Shown here: in pieces, positions 35,485-44,586 of the stretch
Numbering within the stretch: the stretch's first letter is position 1
How the letters are laid out: every line of letters begins with the position of its first letter
DNA from: Oscillospiraceae bacterium
GTDB lineage: Bacteria; Bacillota; Clostridia; Oscillospirales; Acutalibacteraceae
Reading direction: 5' to 3'
Assembly: GCA_015066095.1 (NCBI GenBank)
Contig: SVPC01000009.1
Span: 1 to 63,767 of the forward strand
DNA: 63,767 nt
The notes under the pieces: generated by a model
Told to the model about the DNA's origin: nothing
Database searches by the model: none
The model's input: the letters and a program-made list of their open reading frames with translations, nothing else
Program-made: the position numbers and the translations under genes

Positions 35485-36492
35485 TTAAATTTTTATATTT
35501 ATTAAATGTGAAACACCGGGTATGCTTTCACCCTGAAACGAAGATGTCGGTGAAAGTAACGCGCCTGTCGACATAAATAAAATATTTTTAAAATCTCCAC
35601 TTTCAAAACGGTGCATAATAAACGAAGCCAAAATACTTGCCGAACAACCGCAACCCGACCCACCTGCGTGAGCATCCTGTCCTTCGTTATCATAGATAAG
35701 CAACCCACAGTCAGCGTGACGACATTTAAGGTCATATCCTTCCCTTTCCATCAGTTCATAAAGTAATAGTGTTCCTACACTGCCCAAGTCACCTGTATAA
35801 ATCACATCATAATCTTCTGGGGTTGTGTTAGTATCTTCAAAAAAATTCTTCAAAGTGGAACAAGCCGATGGTGCCATTGCCGCGCCCATATTGTTAACAT
35901 CAGTTATATCATAATCTTCAATTTCGCCGAATGTTATTTTATCAATATACGGTTTGTGTTCTGCTTTTGAAATAATCAAAGCGCCACTGCCTGTTACTGT
36001 CCATTGTGCGGTTGGAGTACGCTGAGAGCCGTAATTAAGTGGAAAACGGTATTGTCTTTCCGCAGAGCAAAAATGCGAAGAAGTAACCGCAATAGCATTT
36101 TCTGCCGCGCCACAATCCACAAAAATTGAAGCCAAAGCAGTTGAGAGTGCCATAGTAGAACACGCACCGTATAAACCGATAAACGGTATACCAAATTCAC
36201 GAAGACCAAAAGAACTGCCTATACACTGATTTAAAAGGTCACCTGCAAATATTTTATCAATGTTTTCTGGCGATAAATTTGCTTTTTTAAGTGCAGTTTC
36301 TACTGCTGTTTTTTGCAACTGACTTTCTGCTTTTTCAAAAGATTTTTGACCAAAAAAACTATCGGTTATAAACTGGTCAAATTCGTGACCTATCGGTCCT
36401 TCGTGTTCTTTTTTACCTACAATTGAACCATAACTTATAATGCTTGGTCTGTTTTCAAGACCAATTGTTCTTTTTCCTATTTTAATTGCCAT
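35485..36492 (-). CDS. spoVAD: Stage V sporulation protein AD
   Basis: This 335-residue thiolase-fold protein binds dipicolinic acid and forms part of the SpoVA channel that loads it into spores. Family landmarks are GLYGACSTMALS and SSHFCSAERQYRFPLNYG. It is usually flanked by spoVAC and spoVAE. Here neither is present, so the gene is an orphan or the operon is split. The ribosome site is AGGTG upstream of the ATG. Confidence 0.94.
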   Translation of the reverse strand: MAIKIGKRTIGLENRPSIISYGSIVGKKEHEGPIGHEFDQFITDSFFGQKSFEKAESQLQKTAVETALKKANLSPENIDKIFAGDLLNQCIGSSFGLREFGIPFIGLYGACSTMALSTALASIFVDCGAAENAIAVTSSHFCSAERQYRFPLNYGSQRTPTAQWTVTGSGALIISKAEHKPYIDKITFGEIEDYDITDVNNMGAAMAPSACSTLKNFFEDTNTTPEDYDVIYTGDLGSVGTLLLYELMEREGYDLKCRHADCGLLIYDNEGQDAHAGGSGCGCSASILASFIMHRFESGDFKNILFMSTGALLSPTSSFQGESIPGVSHLINIKI

Positions 36493-36545
36493 AAATACAC
36501 CTCAAATGTATTTTTCGCAAGAATCATAGGATTATTAAATGAATT

Positions 36546-37460
36546 TCAAAATATTCTTAATGCATTTTTATAACAAATTTTTTCTGCCAAATGATAACCA
36601 AATTTCTTTTCTATCGCATCAGTCAAAATCTGCATACCCGAGCAATTTTCAATAAATAATTCACTATCAATACCGTCAAAATCGGTACCTATGGCAGGGC
36701 AGTCTTCTCCACCAATTTTTATTAGATGCTCGATATGACGGATAATATCGGCAACCTCAGTTGTTTTAGTATCTTTTAAGAATAAATCGTAAAAAGGAAC
36801 ACCCACTATACCGCCCGTGTCGGCAATTGCCTTAATCTGGTCATCATAAAGGTTTCTTGTGTGGTCTTTAAGTCCGCGACAAGCCGAATGAGTTGCCACA
36901 ACCGGTTTTTTAGAAAGTTTTATCACATCCCAAAAACCGCCCACATTTAAATGTGATACATCAACAACCATACCCGTATTGTTTATAGCATCTACAACTT
37001 CCTTACCAAACGGTTTTAAAGGCGCATTAGCATCACCACCGTGCCAATACCCTAAACAGTTATCATCATTATGTATAAGACCGAAAATTTTAAAATTTCT
37101 TTTATCAGTTAATGTAAGTCTTTCAATTTTACCGTTTAAATACTCACCGTTTTCAACAGTTAAAATTGCCGATACTTTGTTGTCGTTTGTGTTTTTTATA
37201 ATCTCATCACGGTTTATTGCTACAGAAATATTTGCACACTCCGCAAATAATTTTTGCGCGTGGGCATATCGTTCTTCAAAATAGTTATAAGCGTCTTCGC
37301 CTTTAAGTTTTATTGATGTATATATAGCAAAGCATTGCGCCATATAATCCCCATCGAGCAAACCTTTTTCGCTTATATGACCGTCATTATCAAAAAAGGA
37401 ATATTCCCTGTCTTTCCCGCATTTCCATAGCGTATCACAATGCAAATCAATTATTTTCAC
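36546..37460 (-). CDS. M19 membrane-dipeptidase family protein
   Basis: This 304-residue zinc peptidase has DLHCDTLW at the N-terminus (zinc ligands), a glutamate in LTVENGEY, and DVSHL, THSACRGL and GTDFDG further on. It would split dipeptides. There is no signal peptide, so it acts in the cytosol. The GTG at 37460 is preferred because AAAGGAGG lies just upstream, even though the frame stays open for 37 codons further. Confidence 0.9.
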   Translation of the reverse strand: MKIIDLHCDTLWKCGKDREYSFFDNDGHISEKGLLDGDYMAQCFAIYTSIKLKGEDAYNYFEERYAHAQKLFAECANISVAINRDEIIKNTNDNKVSAILTVENGEYLNGKIERLTLTDKRNFKIFGLIHNDDNCLGYWHGGDANAPLKPFGKEVVDAINNTGMVVDVSHLNVGGFWDVIKLSKKPVVATHSACRGLKDHTRNLYDDQIKAIADTGGIVGVPFYDLFLKDTKTTEVADIIRHIEHLIKIGGEDCPAIGTDFDGIDSELFIENCSGMQILTDAIEKKFGYHLAEKICYKNALRIF

Positions 37461-37522
37461 AATATCCCCTCCTTTAAGATGATTATACAATTTTAAAATT
37501 AAAAATGCAACATTAAATAAAA

Positions 37523-37545
37523 GGCTCCCTTGTGTAAAGGGAGTC
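37523..37545. terminator. Hairpin upstream of the dipeptidase gene
   Basis: GGCTCCCTT and AAAGGGAGTC pair around a short loop, with CTCTTT on the plus side. It is beyond the fructokinase gene's end and next to the three-arm palindrome. Confidence 0.5.
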
Positions 37546-37549
37546 TCTT

Positions 37550-37605
37550 TGTAGGGAATGGATTCATCCATTCCTCAGACGGAAGGCATAAATGCCTTCC
37601 CTACA
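37550..37605. repeat. Three-arm palindromic element (MITE-like)
   Basis: The ends TGTAGGG and CCCTACA pair. Between them lie two perfect hairpins: GGAATGGA/TCCATTCC and GGAAGGCA/TGCCTTCC. The result is a three-way junction with no coding content. Such short palindromes are often dispersed repeats. Confidence 0.7.
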
Positions 37606-37641
37606 TTACGACACTTTTTTTAATTGTTCATTACAATCAGT

Positions 37642-38520
37642 TTAAAGAAAATAACTGATATTGTAATTAGGAATTGCTTCATATTTTGAAACAACATATG
37701 CTGCAATCTTAGTAGCATATTCCAAACAGAATTGTATGTCTTTTTTTTGGAAAAATTGATACAGGAAAGCTGCAGAAAAACTATCCCCTGCTCCTACGGT
37801 TGAAGCAACTTCAACTCTTTGTGATTCACAGCTATATTCTTGCTTGTGTTCAGTATCATAGCAATACGCACCTTCGCTGCCTAAAGTAATAACTATTATT
37901 CTTAAATTCTGAAATTTCTCTTTTAGAATCTTTACAAACTGTTTATAGCCAATCGTATTATCAATTGATAATATATTTGCAATTAACGGCATTTCTTCAG
38001 AACTTATTTTAAGCAAAGTAGCATTGTTCATACAAAACATTACCGACTCGTAACTATAGAAAGGTGCTCGTATATTAATATCCACAAAAACTTCTTTAAA
38101 GTTTTGTTTTTTTAAAAGGTTACCAAGCGAGTCAAAATTATATTTGTTGCGCAAAGCCAATGTGCCGAAATACAGTACATCAAAATTTTCATTAACATTA
38201 TCACAAACAATATAATCATATGCAACATCCTGTTTTAAATTATAGGACGGAATAGCATTTTCATCAAGGGTTACAAAGCATTGACCTGTTTGCTTTATAT
38301 CAGATATAGAAATGTAATCAGTTAAAATGCCACATTCTTTAAGGTGGAATAAAGCTTTATCTCCCAAGTCGTCATTACCCAAGCAAGATAGCATATAAGA
38401 CATTTCGCCATGTTTTGCAAGATGAGCCGCAAAATTATATGGTGCGCCACCGATGCACTTTTTGTCAGTATAAATATCCCACAAAATTTCTCCGAAAGAT
38501 AAAACTTTCACATTATTCAC
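37642..38520 (-). CDS. PfkB-family fructokinase
   Basis: This 292-residue sugar kinase has the PfkB patterns GGAPYNFAAHLAKHG near residue 24 and TVGAGDSFSAAF near 245 (catalytic aspartate). It overlaps the GH32 gene by 8 bases, so the substrate is very probably fructose released by that hydrolase. No transporter lies in this operon. Confidence 0.9.
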   Translation of the reverse strand: MNNVKVLSFGEILWDIYTDKKCIGGAPYNFAAHLAKHGEMSYMLSCLGNDDLGDKALFHLKECGILTDYISISDIKQTGQCFVTLDENAIPSYNLKQDVAYDYIVCDNVNENFDVLYFGTLALRNKYNFDSLGNLLKKQNFKEVFVDINIRAPFYSYESVMFCMNNATLLKISSEEMPLIANILSIDNTIGYKQFVKILKEKFQNLRIIVITLGSEGAYCYDTEHKQEYSCESQRVEVASTVGAGDSFSAAFLYQFFQKKDIQFCLEYATKIAAYVVSKYEAIPNYNISYFL

Positions 38521-40075
38521 CCCATATAGAATTCAAAGAATGGATTTCTATATTATCTAATGTCATTTTTTCATCTGATTTAATTGTTAAGTAAGGAACG
38601 TTATAATCGCTTACAGTATTATTATTTAGACATGACATTAATATTTTTCCGCCATCTGCAAACACTTCAAAACTGCATTTATCAACAAGTATCGTGACGT
38701 CAAAACCGCTTTGTATAATACTAATAGGCGCTGTACAACCACCAATATTCATTTTGTTGTGATGGAAATCAAAACCTAAACTTCTACCAAATATGCTAAT
38801 GTTCATTACACCGCTTTCGGGTATTTCGCCTTTAAGCTTCAACAAATATGCACCGCAATCTAATTCTTCTTTAAACATTTCATCGGTGCCAAGAGAAACA
38901 TTCTCGCATATTTTAGTCTTTTTATAAATATTTTCAATTTCCTTAACAGGATTTGCTTGAAGATAATAATTATCTTCAAACTTACAAAGTGTCATTTCCA
39001 TTGGGATACTCATTTGCCCCTTAAAGCTAAAGGTCGGCAAATTCCACCTATTCCAAAGAATTCTAACTATTCTGTTATTAGGTAAATTGCTGTAAGTTTG
39101 ACCGGCATAACCTTCAGCGCCATATTGTAGTGACAATGATGACTGCTCGGCTACAAATTTTCCGCTATCAAACTTGCCAACCAAGTATTTATCCTTTGCG
39201 CCAATAAGTATCCACCTCTTAACACCATTGTCGTCATATAGCGGGAAAATATCGGGGCATTCTCTATCACCTTGTATCGTTAATCGTTGTATTTCTTCCC
39301 AATCGATTAGATTATCCGACTTTAAAATACAATAAAGGTCATCCATCAAGAAAAGAGCCATAATATAGCAATCTAACTCTTCACAAAAAATAACCTTAGG
39401 GTCTCTATTAGCATCAAGTATATGCGGAACAATCGGTTTATCGCTATATCTATGAATTGTTTTGAAATTATCAACCGAATAAGACAAATGTTGAGAAAAT
39501 GGCGCCGTTGTTGTGTAATACAACAATGCGGCTTTTTTGTTACCCTCATTTTTGCCAAGCAAGTTTTTATCATCTAAGATAGCGCTACCCGAAAACATAG
39601 TGCCACGCTCGTCAGGAAAAAGTGAAATATCCTTTTCTTCCCAATGAATTAAATCACGGCTGACAGCATGACCCCAATGCATATTATGTTCCCAATTAGG
39701 CTCGACAGGGTTATGTTGATAAAACAAGTGATACACACCATCAATTTGTATAAGCCCATTAGGGTCGTTCAACCACCCGTTTTTTGTAGTAAAATGCACT
39801 TGCGGACGCATCGGCTCGTGATATAAGTTTTCTATAACCATTTCATTTGTTTCACGAACTTCAATTTTCATTTCAGGCGTGATAAAAATATCCATCGTTT
39901 GTCCCATAAATCTCGATACATCAACATAAGAATAAAAATCAGGATTTGAATAGTCTAGCTTAATATGTAATTGATATACAGGTTCATTATCCCTTTTAAA
40001 TATTAAAAGTTTGTTTGTAGCTAAAGTATTTACAGGAAAAATTAAATATTTAGTTTTAATCCTAATTTTCATCAT
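38513..40075 (-). CDS. GH32 fructan/sucrose hydrolase
   Basis: This 520-residue enzyme splits beta-fructosides. It has the catalytic nucleophile in WLNDPNG, the RDPK box, and the acid in ECPDIF, plus a beta-sandwich C-terminus (FEVFADGG). An N-terminal extension of about 90 residues precedes the catalytic domain. No signal peptide is seen, so it acts inside the cell on imported sucrose or short fructo-oligosaccharides. The ATG at 40075 follows GGAGG. Confidence 0.93.
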   Translation of the reverse strand: MMKIRIKTKYLIFPVNTLATNKLLIFKRDNEPVYQLHIKLDYSNPDFYSYVDVSRFMGQTMDIFITPEMKIEVRETNEMVIENLYHEPMRPQVHFTTKNGWLNDPNGLIQIDGVYHLFYQHNPVEPNWEHNMHWGHAVSRDLIHWEEKDISLFPDERGTMFSGSAILDDKNLLGKNEGNKKAALLYYTTTAPFSQHLSYSVDNFKTIHRYSDKPIVPHILDANRDPKVIFCEELDCYIMALFLMDDLYCILKSDNLIDWEEIQRLTIQGDRECPDIFPLYDDNGVKRWILIGAKDKYLVGKFDSGKFVAEQSSLSLQYGAEGYAGQTYSNLPNNRIVRILWNRWNLPTFSFKGQMSIPMEMTLCKFEDNYYLQANPVKEIENIYKKTKICENVSLGTDEMFKEELDCGAYLLKLKGEIPESGVMNISIFGRSLGFDFHHNKMNIGGCTAPISIIQSGFDVTILVDKCSFEVFADGGKILMSCLNNNTVSDYNVPYLTIKSDEKMTLDNIEIHSLNSIWGE

Positions 40076-40116
40076 TAAAACCTCCATATACTAAAACGAT
40101 GTAGTTTTATGTTGGA

Positions 40117-40133
40117 ATTATAACATATATGTT
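40117..40133 (-). promoter_or_regulatory. Promoter -10 and candidate operator of the GH32-kinase operon
   Basis: TATAAT (minus strand, 40117-40122) directly abuts the perfect palindrome AACATATATGTT (40122-40133). A second near-palindrome, TAAAAC-GATGTA-GTTTTA, lies downstream at 40091-40108. Both suit LacI-type sugar repressors, but no regulator gene is next door. Confidence 0.45.
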
Positions 40134-40213
40134 TTACTAATGGAAGAAAAAATTTTTTAACAAAAAATATAATTTTAAATCAAAAAAGCGACAGTGAAAA
40201 CTGCCGCATTTAA

Positions 40214-41458
40214 TTATGATGCATCTTTTAATTGTTGTTCCGACACACCTTGTGCTGTTTCCAACATATTTTCCGCAAATATGGCATATCCCCTCGTCGG
40301 GTCGTCGATAAGCACGTGAGTAACTGCACCTATGAGTTTTCCGTTTTGTAAAATCGGACTACCCGACATTCCCTGCACTATTCCGCCTGTTTTTTCGAGC
40401 AGTTTTTTATCTGTAACCGTTACAATCATATTTTGTGTTGCGTTATTAAAATTAGATTTTTGTATTTCAATTTTGCAACTATAACTTTGCGGTGTTTCAC
40501 CGTCAATTGTACACAAAATTTCGGCTTCGCCGTTTTTAATTTGCTGTTTTAAAGCAATTTCGGTAAGGTCGGTAAATTTCAAATTGCCACTAAAATTTGA
40601 ATAAACCCCTTGGTGACAATTTAATTTTATGTCACCTAAAGTTTCATACTTAAATCTGCCTTTTAATTGACCCGGTGTGCCATATTTACCCTTGTTTATA
40701 GCAATAATTTGTGCCGAAACAATCTCACCAGAATTGATTTTAATAAGTTGACCTTTGTCCCCTTCACAAATCCCGTGACCCAGACCACAAATAATATTTT
40801 CGGTAGGACTGTAAAAAGTCAGTGTGCCAATACCTGCCGTACTGTCTTTTGCCCAAACACCTATTTTATATTGGTTGGAATTGCTTTCTTTCACACCGCA
40901 AAAATGCAAATAAACTTTTGTGTTGTTACGCATTATTTCGAACTGCATTTTTTTGCCGCCCGAATTTTCAACAATATAACCCAAATCTTCGTTTGTGTAA
41001 ACCTTTTTACCATCTACCGATAAAATATAGTCACCAATTTTAAGTCCTGCTTCTTTAGCAGGGTTTTTACTGCCATTGGCTGTATTTACCGCAGAAATGT
41101 CGCTTACAAGTATACCATCGGTATATATTTTCATACCAAAAGGTGTTCCTAAAACTGCTATTTGAAGGTCGTTTACTATCTCTACCTTTGCGCTTGATAT
41201 AGGTATTAGCCCAAATGCTTTTAAGTCTACCTCAAACTCTTGCCCAGGTGCATAAACGCCGCTAACTCTTGTCAAATTTTGCCCTTTATAAACCGCAGTT
41301 ATAGGGATTTTTGACTCGATTTCCAAAGTTTCGCCGTTTTTAACTTTATAATTTTCTTCAACATTACGGTTTAAATAAATTACTCCCGAAAAAAGTGTAA
41401 TTGATGCTATTAAAAAACCGAAAAAAACGGTTTTAATAATTCTGTTTAAAATCTTCAA
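40214..41458 (-). CDS. spoIVB: SpoIVB sporulation signalling protease
   Basis: This 414-residue protein has an N-terminal membrane anchor, a PDZ domain (about 110-190) and an S55 peptidase domain with the catalytic serine in GMSGSPI. SpoIVB signals from the forespore to activate sigma-K processing. In Firmicutes it usually lies between recN and spo0A. Here it is on its own, and tyrS occupies that place by recN. Confidence 0.93.
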   Translation of the reverse strand: MKILNRIIKTVFFGFLIASITLFSGVIYLNRNVEENYKVKNGETLEIESKIPITAVYKGQNLTRVSGVYAPGQEFEVDLKAFGLIPISSAKVEIVNDLQIAVLGTPFGMKIYTDGILVSDISAVNTANGSKNPAKEAGLKIGDYILSVDGKKVYTNEDLGYIVENSGGKKMQFEIMRNNTKVYLHFCGVKESNSNQYKIGVWAKDSTAGIGTLTFYSPTENIICGLGHGICEGDKGQLIKINSGEIVSAQIIAINKGKYGTPGQLKGRFKYETLGDIKLNCHQGVYSNFSGNLKFTDLTEIALKQQIKNGEAEILCTIDGETPQSYSCKIEIQKSNFNNATQNMIVTVTDKKLLEKTGGIVQGMSGSPILQNGKLIGAVTHVLIDDPTRGYAIFAENMLETAQGVSEQQLKDAS

Positions 41459-41532
41459 AAAATCACCCTATAATATCTTGCACTTATTCTACAATTTTAA
41501 TAAATGTAAAAAATGAGAAAACGTTAATTAAC

Positions 41533-41561
41533 TTGCTATTTTATTTTGGGTGTGTTATTAT
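41533..41561 (+). promoter_or_regulatory. Promoter of the phosphatase-ruvX operon
   Basis: TTGCTA, 17 bases, then TATTAT; the ATG lies 16 bases beyond the -10 box. Confidence 0.6.
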
Positions 41562-41577
41562 TATATTGGTGATTAAT

Positions 41578-42243
41578 ATGACAAAAATTTATTTTGTGCG
41601 CCATTGTGAAGCAATGGGCAATTTAAAGCGTCTTTTTCAAGGTCTCAGCAATTTTGACATAAGCGAAACAGGCGCTAAACAGTTAGAATTTTTAAATAAT
41701 CGTTTTAAAAACATTAAAATTGATAAAGTTTATTCAAGTCCCCTTACCAGAGCCTATAAAACAGCTCTTGCGGTAAAGGGTAACAAAAAAATCGAAATTG
41801 AAAAATGCGACGGACTTATAGAACTTAACGGCGGTATTGTTGAAGGTAAGCCTTTTGCCGAAACCTTTAGCGCAATGCCCGAACTTGCCGACGCGTGGGA
41901 CAATCACCCCGAAGATTTTCACCCCAAAAACGGTGAATCTATGCGCAGTGCTTATGAGCGTATTTATGAAACGATTAAAAAATTAGCACAAGAAAACCGT
42001 GGTAAAACAATCGCCTGCACCACACACGGCGGTGTCACACGCTGTCTTTTGTGTAGAATTCTTTTTAATGATATTCATAAATTAAAAGATACACCTTGGG
42101 CAGACAACACCGCGATTTCTCTTATTAATATTGAAGACGATGGCAAAATGTCAGTCGAATTTTACAACGATACTTCCCACTTACCGCAAGAATTTTTACC
42201 AAAAAGAACCAGAATTTCTACATTTATGAAGGTGGAAAAATGA
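41578..42243 (+). CDS. Histidine phosphatase family protein
   Basis: This 221-residue phosphoglycerate-mutase-like phosphatase has the catalytic FVRHCEA at the N-terminus, SSPLTRAYKTA, and the second histidine in TTHGGV. The substrate cannot be told from the sequence. The ATG at 41578 follows TTGGTGAT. It overlaps ruvX by 4 bases. Confidence 0.9.
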   Translation: MTKIYFVRHCEAMGNLKRLFQGLSNFDISETGAKQLEFLNNRFKNIKIDKVYSSPLTRAYKTALAVKGNKKIEIEKCDGLIELNGGIVEGKPFAETFSAMPELADAWDNHPEDFHPKNGESMRSAYERIYETIKKLAQENRGKTIACTTHGGVTRCLLCRILFNDIHKLKDTPWADNTAISLINIEDDGKMSVEFYNDTSHLPQEFLPKRTRISTFMKVEK

Positions 42244-42659
42244 TTATAATGTCTGTTGATTTAGGCAAAGCGCGTACAGGTATCGCCATAAGTGATAACG
42301 GCGAAAGTTTTGCTTTTCCGAAAACTGTAATTAACGAATATAACACCCAAAAACTTATAACAAAAATTATCGATTGCGCGAAAGAATATTCTGCCGAACT
42401 TATCGTTGTGGGTCTTCCTAAAAACATGGATGGCAGTGAGGGTGAACGCGCCGAAGAATGTCGCGAAATCGGGCTTGAAATTGCAAATCAGAGCGGTATC
42501 GAAGTTGTAATGTGGGATGAACGCTGTACAACAGTTTCGGCGCATACAGCACTTAATTTCACCGATACACGAGGCAAAAAACGCAAAGCGGTTGTCGATG
42601 CCGTCGCCGCTGTTATTATTTTGGAAGATTATTTAAAATTTAGAAAAAACAATGCTTAA
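42240..42659 (+). CDS. ruvX: YqgF/RuvX-type Holliday junction resolvase-like protein
   Basis: This 139-residue RNase H-fold protein has SVDLGKARTGIAIS at the N-terminus, GLPKNMDGSEG, and WDERCTT. RuvX family members process pre-16S rRNA and may act on Holliday junctions. It is translationally coupled to the phosphatase and overlaps the next gene by 8 bases. Confidence 0.93.
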   Translation: MIIMSVDLGKARTGIAISDNGESFAFPKTVINEYNTQKLITKIIDCAKEYSAELIVVGLPKNMDGSEGERAEECREIGLEIANQSGIEVVMWDERCTTVSAHTALNFTDTRGKKRKAVVDAVAAVIILEDYLKFRKNNA

Positions 42660-43182
42660 AAGATTTTTGAAATGTTTTGAAAAAGTATTTTCCCATTATT
42701 TTTACGCAATCGGTATTAGTTTTGGATTATCATTGATATATTCTTTAATATTTACAATGCTAAGGGCAACCTCCTTTAGAGCAACTATAGACCAATACGA
42801 ACCCAACATAATACATTTTACGGTTCATTTTTTGATTTTTATTGTTGCTTTATTTATATTTTTTTATAAGTTAGGCTATAAGGAAAAACAATTAAAAATT
42901 AAAAGCTTTTCGCTATCATTAGTATTATTGTTAACTTTACTTTTATTATTTGCGTTCTTTATAGGTCATGCCATATATGTATCGGGCGCTACTGTTTACT
43001 TGGGTGATTATTTATTTAAAAAGTTCCAACCGGAACTATACGGTTTAAATATCCAAACGCGAAATCTTTACCAGATAGCATCACTCTTTAGTACTTATTG
43101 TTTTGTTTATACCCCGATAATGATAATCGCAAAATATTTAGGCATTAAAAAGCACAAACGTGATTATAGTAAAATAAATTAA
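42652..43182 (+). CDS. Integral membrane protein, unknown function
   Basis: This 176-residue protein has four predicted membrane segments. No motif is recognised. It overlaps ruvX by 8 bases and is followed by the YdcF-like gene after 18 bases, so all four genes are likely co-transcribed. Confidence 0.7.
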   Translation: MLKRFLKCFEKVFSHYFYAIGISFGLSLIYSLIFTMLRATSFRATIDQYEPNIIHFTVHFLIFIVALFIFFYKLGYKEKQLKIKSFSLSLVLLLTLLLLFAFFIGHAIYVSGATVYLGDYLFKKFQPELYGLNIQTRNLYQIASLFSTYCFVYTPIMIIAKYLGIKKHKRDYSKIN

Positions 43183-43200
43183 TTACAATAAGGAATTTTT

Positions 43201-43962
43201 ATGAGTTATTTATTTTCTTTTAAAAATTTAACAAAATTTTTATTCCTGTTTATAGGTTGTGCGCTTACCGCAAACGGCGCTATTATGCTTATAACCACCA
43301 ACTTTAATATAGGTAACATTTTAACATTAGCATTGGGTCTTATACTTCTTTTATACGGTATATATTTCGATAAAGTAAATACTAAAACTCCTAAATGGAT
43401 AAAAGCGGTATTTGTTTTAGGTCTTTGCGTTATTATTGCTTTCTCGGTATTTATAATGGCTTATGGTAGTAATGATAATGTCACTTACAAAGAAGATGCG
43501 GTTATCGTTCTGGGTGCAGCAATACATGGCAAAACACCAAGCCTTGTGCTTAAAGACCGTTTAGACACCGCGGTGGAATATCACAAGCAAAACCCCGATG
43601 CTTATATAATTGTAAGCGGTGGTCAAGGGCCGCAAGAAGATATTACCGAAGCCGAGGCTATGGAAAAATATCTTATAGAAAAAGGCGTTAATAAAGACAA
43701 AATTATAAAAGAAGAAAAAGCCACAAGCACTTATGAAAATTTTCTTTTTTCAAACAAAATTTTAAAAGAACGCTTTGGCGAAGATATAAATATTTCTTTT
43801 ATAACAACAGATTTTCACATTTACCGCGCATCCAACATAGCAAAAAGTGCAGGTATAAACGATATCACCCACATACATAGCAATACTCGTTGGTACTCAA
43901 TTGCAACATCAGTTTTGCGCGAATGTCTGGCAGTTACAAAATTTTGGATTTTAGCTAATTGA
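43201..43962 (+). CDS. YdcF/ElyC-family membrane protein (DUF218)
   Basis: This 253-residue protein has three N-terminal membrane segments (about 10-90) and a DUF218 domain: AVIVLGAAIHGKTPS, then IIVSGGQGPQEDITEAEAM. Members are linked to envelope polysaccharide and vancomycin-related processes. The exact reaction is unknown. It is the last gene of this operon. Confidence 0.88.
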   Translation: MSYLFSFKNLTKFLFLFIGCALTANGAIMLITTNFNIGNILTLALGLILLLYGIYFDKVNTKTPKWIKAVFVLGLCVIIAFSVFIMAYGSNDNVTYKEDAVIVLGAAIHGKTPSLVLKDRLDTAVEYHKQNPDAYIIVSGGQGPQEDITEAEAMEKYLIEKGVNKDKIIKEEKATSTYENFLFSNKILKERFGEDINISFITTDFHIYRASNIAKSAGINDITHIHSNTRWYSIATSVLRECLAVTKFWILAN

Positions 43963-43974
43963 ATTTACATTTAG

Positions 43975-44000
43975 CACTCCCGTTAATCGGGGGTGTTTTT
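43975..44000 (+). terminator. Terminator after the YdcF-like gene
   Basis: CACTCCCG and CGGGGGTG pair around 5 bases, then five T. Confidence 0.8.
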
Positions 44001-44070
44001 ACTTTGTCACAAACCAACTAATTTCGAAATATATTGTTATAGGGACAAGAAATTATAAAGGAGTATGTTA

Positions 44071-44334
44071 GTGGACAGTAGAATTTATGAAATGCTTGAA
44101 CTTTACAAGCATAAAAACGAACCTATGACAACAAGAACCCATGCAAAAGAATGTCTTGATACCGATTTTTGCATCCCTACCGATTACAACCCAAAAGAAT
44201 CTAATGTTCTTACAATGGCATTTGTTAATATGCAACCGATAGAAACCGTTTATGAAACCGAGCAAGGTTTCTGTAAAGGTACAATCTTCCCCAATATTGA
44301 CAAGCCTTTCTATGGGGGTAAAAAATATGAATAA
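44071..44334 (+). CDS. cotJA: Spore coat protein CotJA
   Basis: This 87-residue protein is similar to spore-coat CotJA, with a mid-protein AFVNMQPIETVYETEQGF pattern and IFPNIDKPF. GTG at 44071 is preferred, 7 bases after AAGGAG; ATG at 44065 is too close to that site. It heads the cotJABC operon, probably made in the mother cell under sigma-E, though the promoter is not clear. Confidence 0.88.
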   Translation: MDSRIYEMLELYKHKNEPMTTRTHAKECLDTDFCIPTDYNPKESNVLTMAFVNMQPIETVYETEQGFCKGTIFPNIDKPFYGGKKYE

Positions 44335-44584
44335 AAAAGCACTAAAAAACAAAATCCATGCACTTGATTTTGCTATACACGAATTGGTGCTCTATCTCGA
44401 CACCCATCCCACTTGCAAAAAAGGTATGGAACTTTTAAAGGAATACCGCAAAAAAAGGAAAGAATGTATTGCACTTTATGAAGAAAAATACGGCACGTAT
44501 ATAGTAATGCCTGCCGATGTACCTGCCGAAGGCTGTTGGAAATGGTTGAGTTCTCCGTGGCCTTGGGAAAATGAGGAGGTTTAA
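44327..44584 (+). CDS. cotJB: Spore coat protein CotJB
   Basis: This 85-residue helical protein carries the typical LDFAIHELVLYLDTHP and a tryptophan-rich end (WKWLSSPWPWENE). It starts in an 8-base overlap with cotJA, with GGGGGT as the ribosome site. Confidence 0.9.
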   Translation: MNKKALKNKIHALDFAIHELVLYLDTHPTCKKGMELLKEYRKKRKECIALYEEKYGTYIVMPADVPAEGCWKWLSSPWPWENEEV

Positions 44585-44586
44585 GT

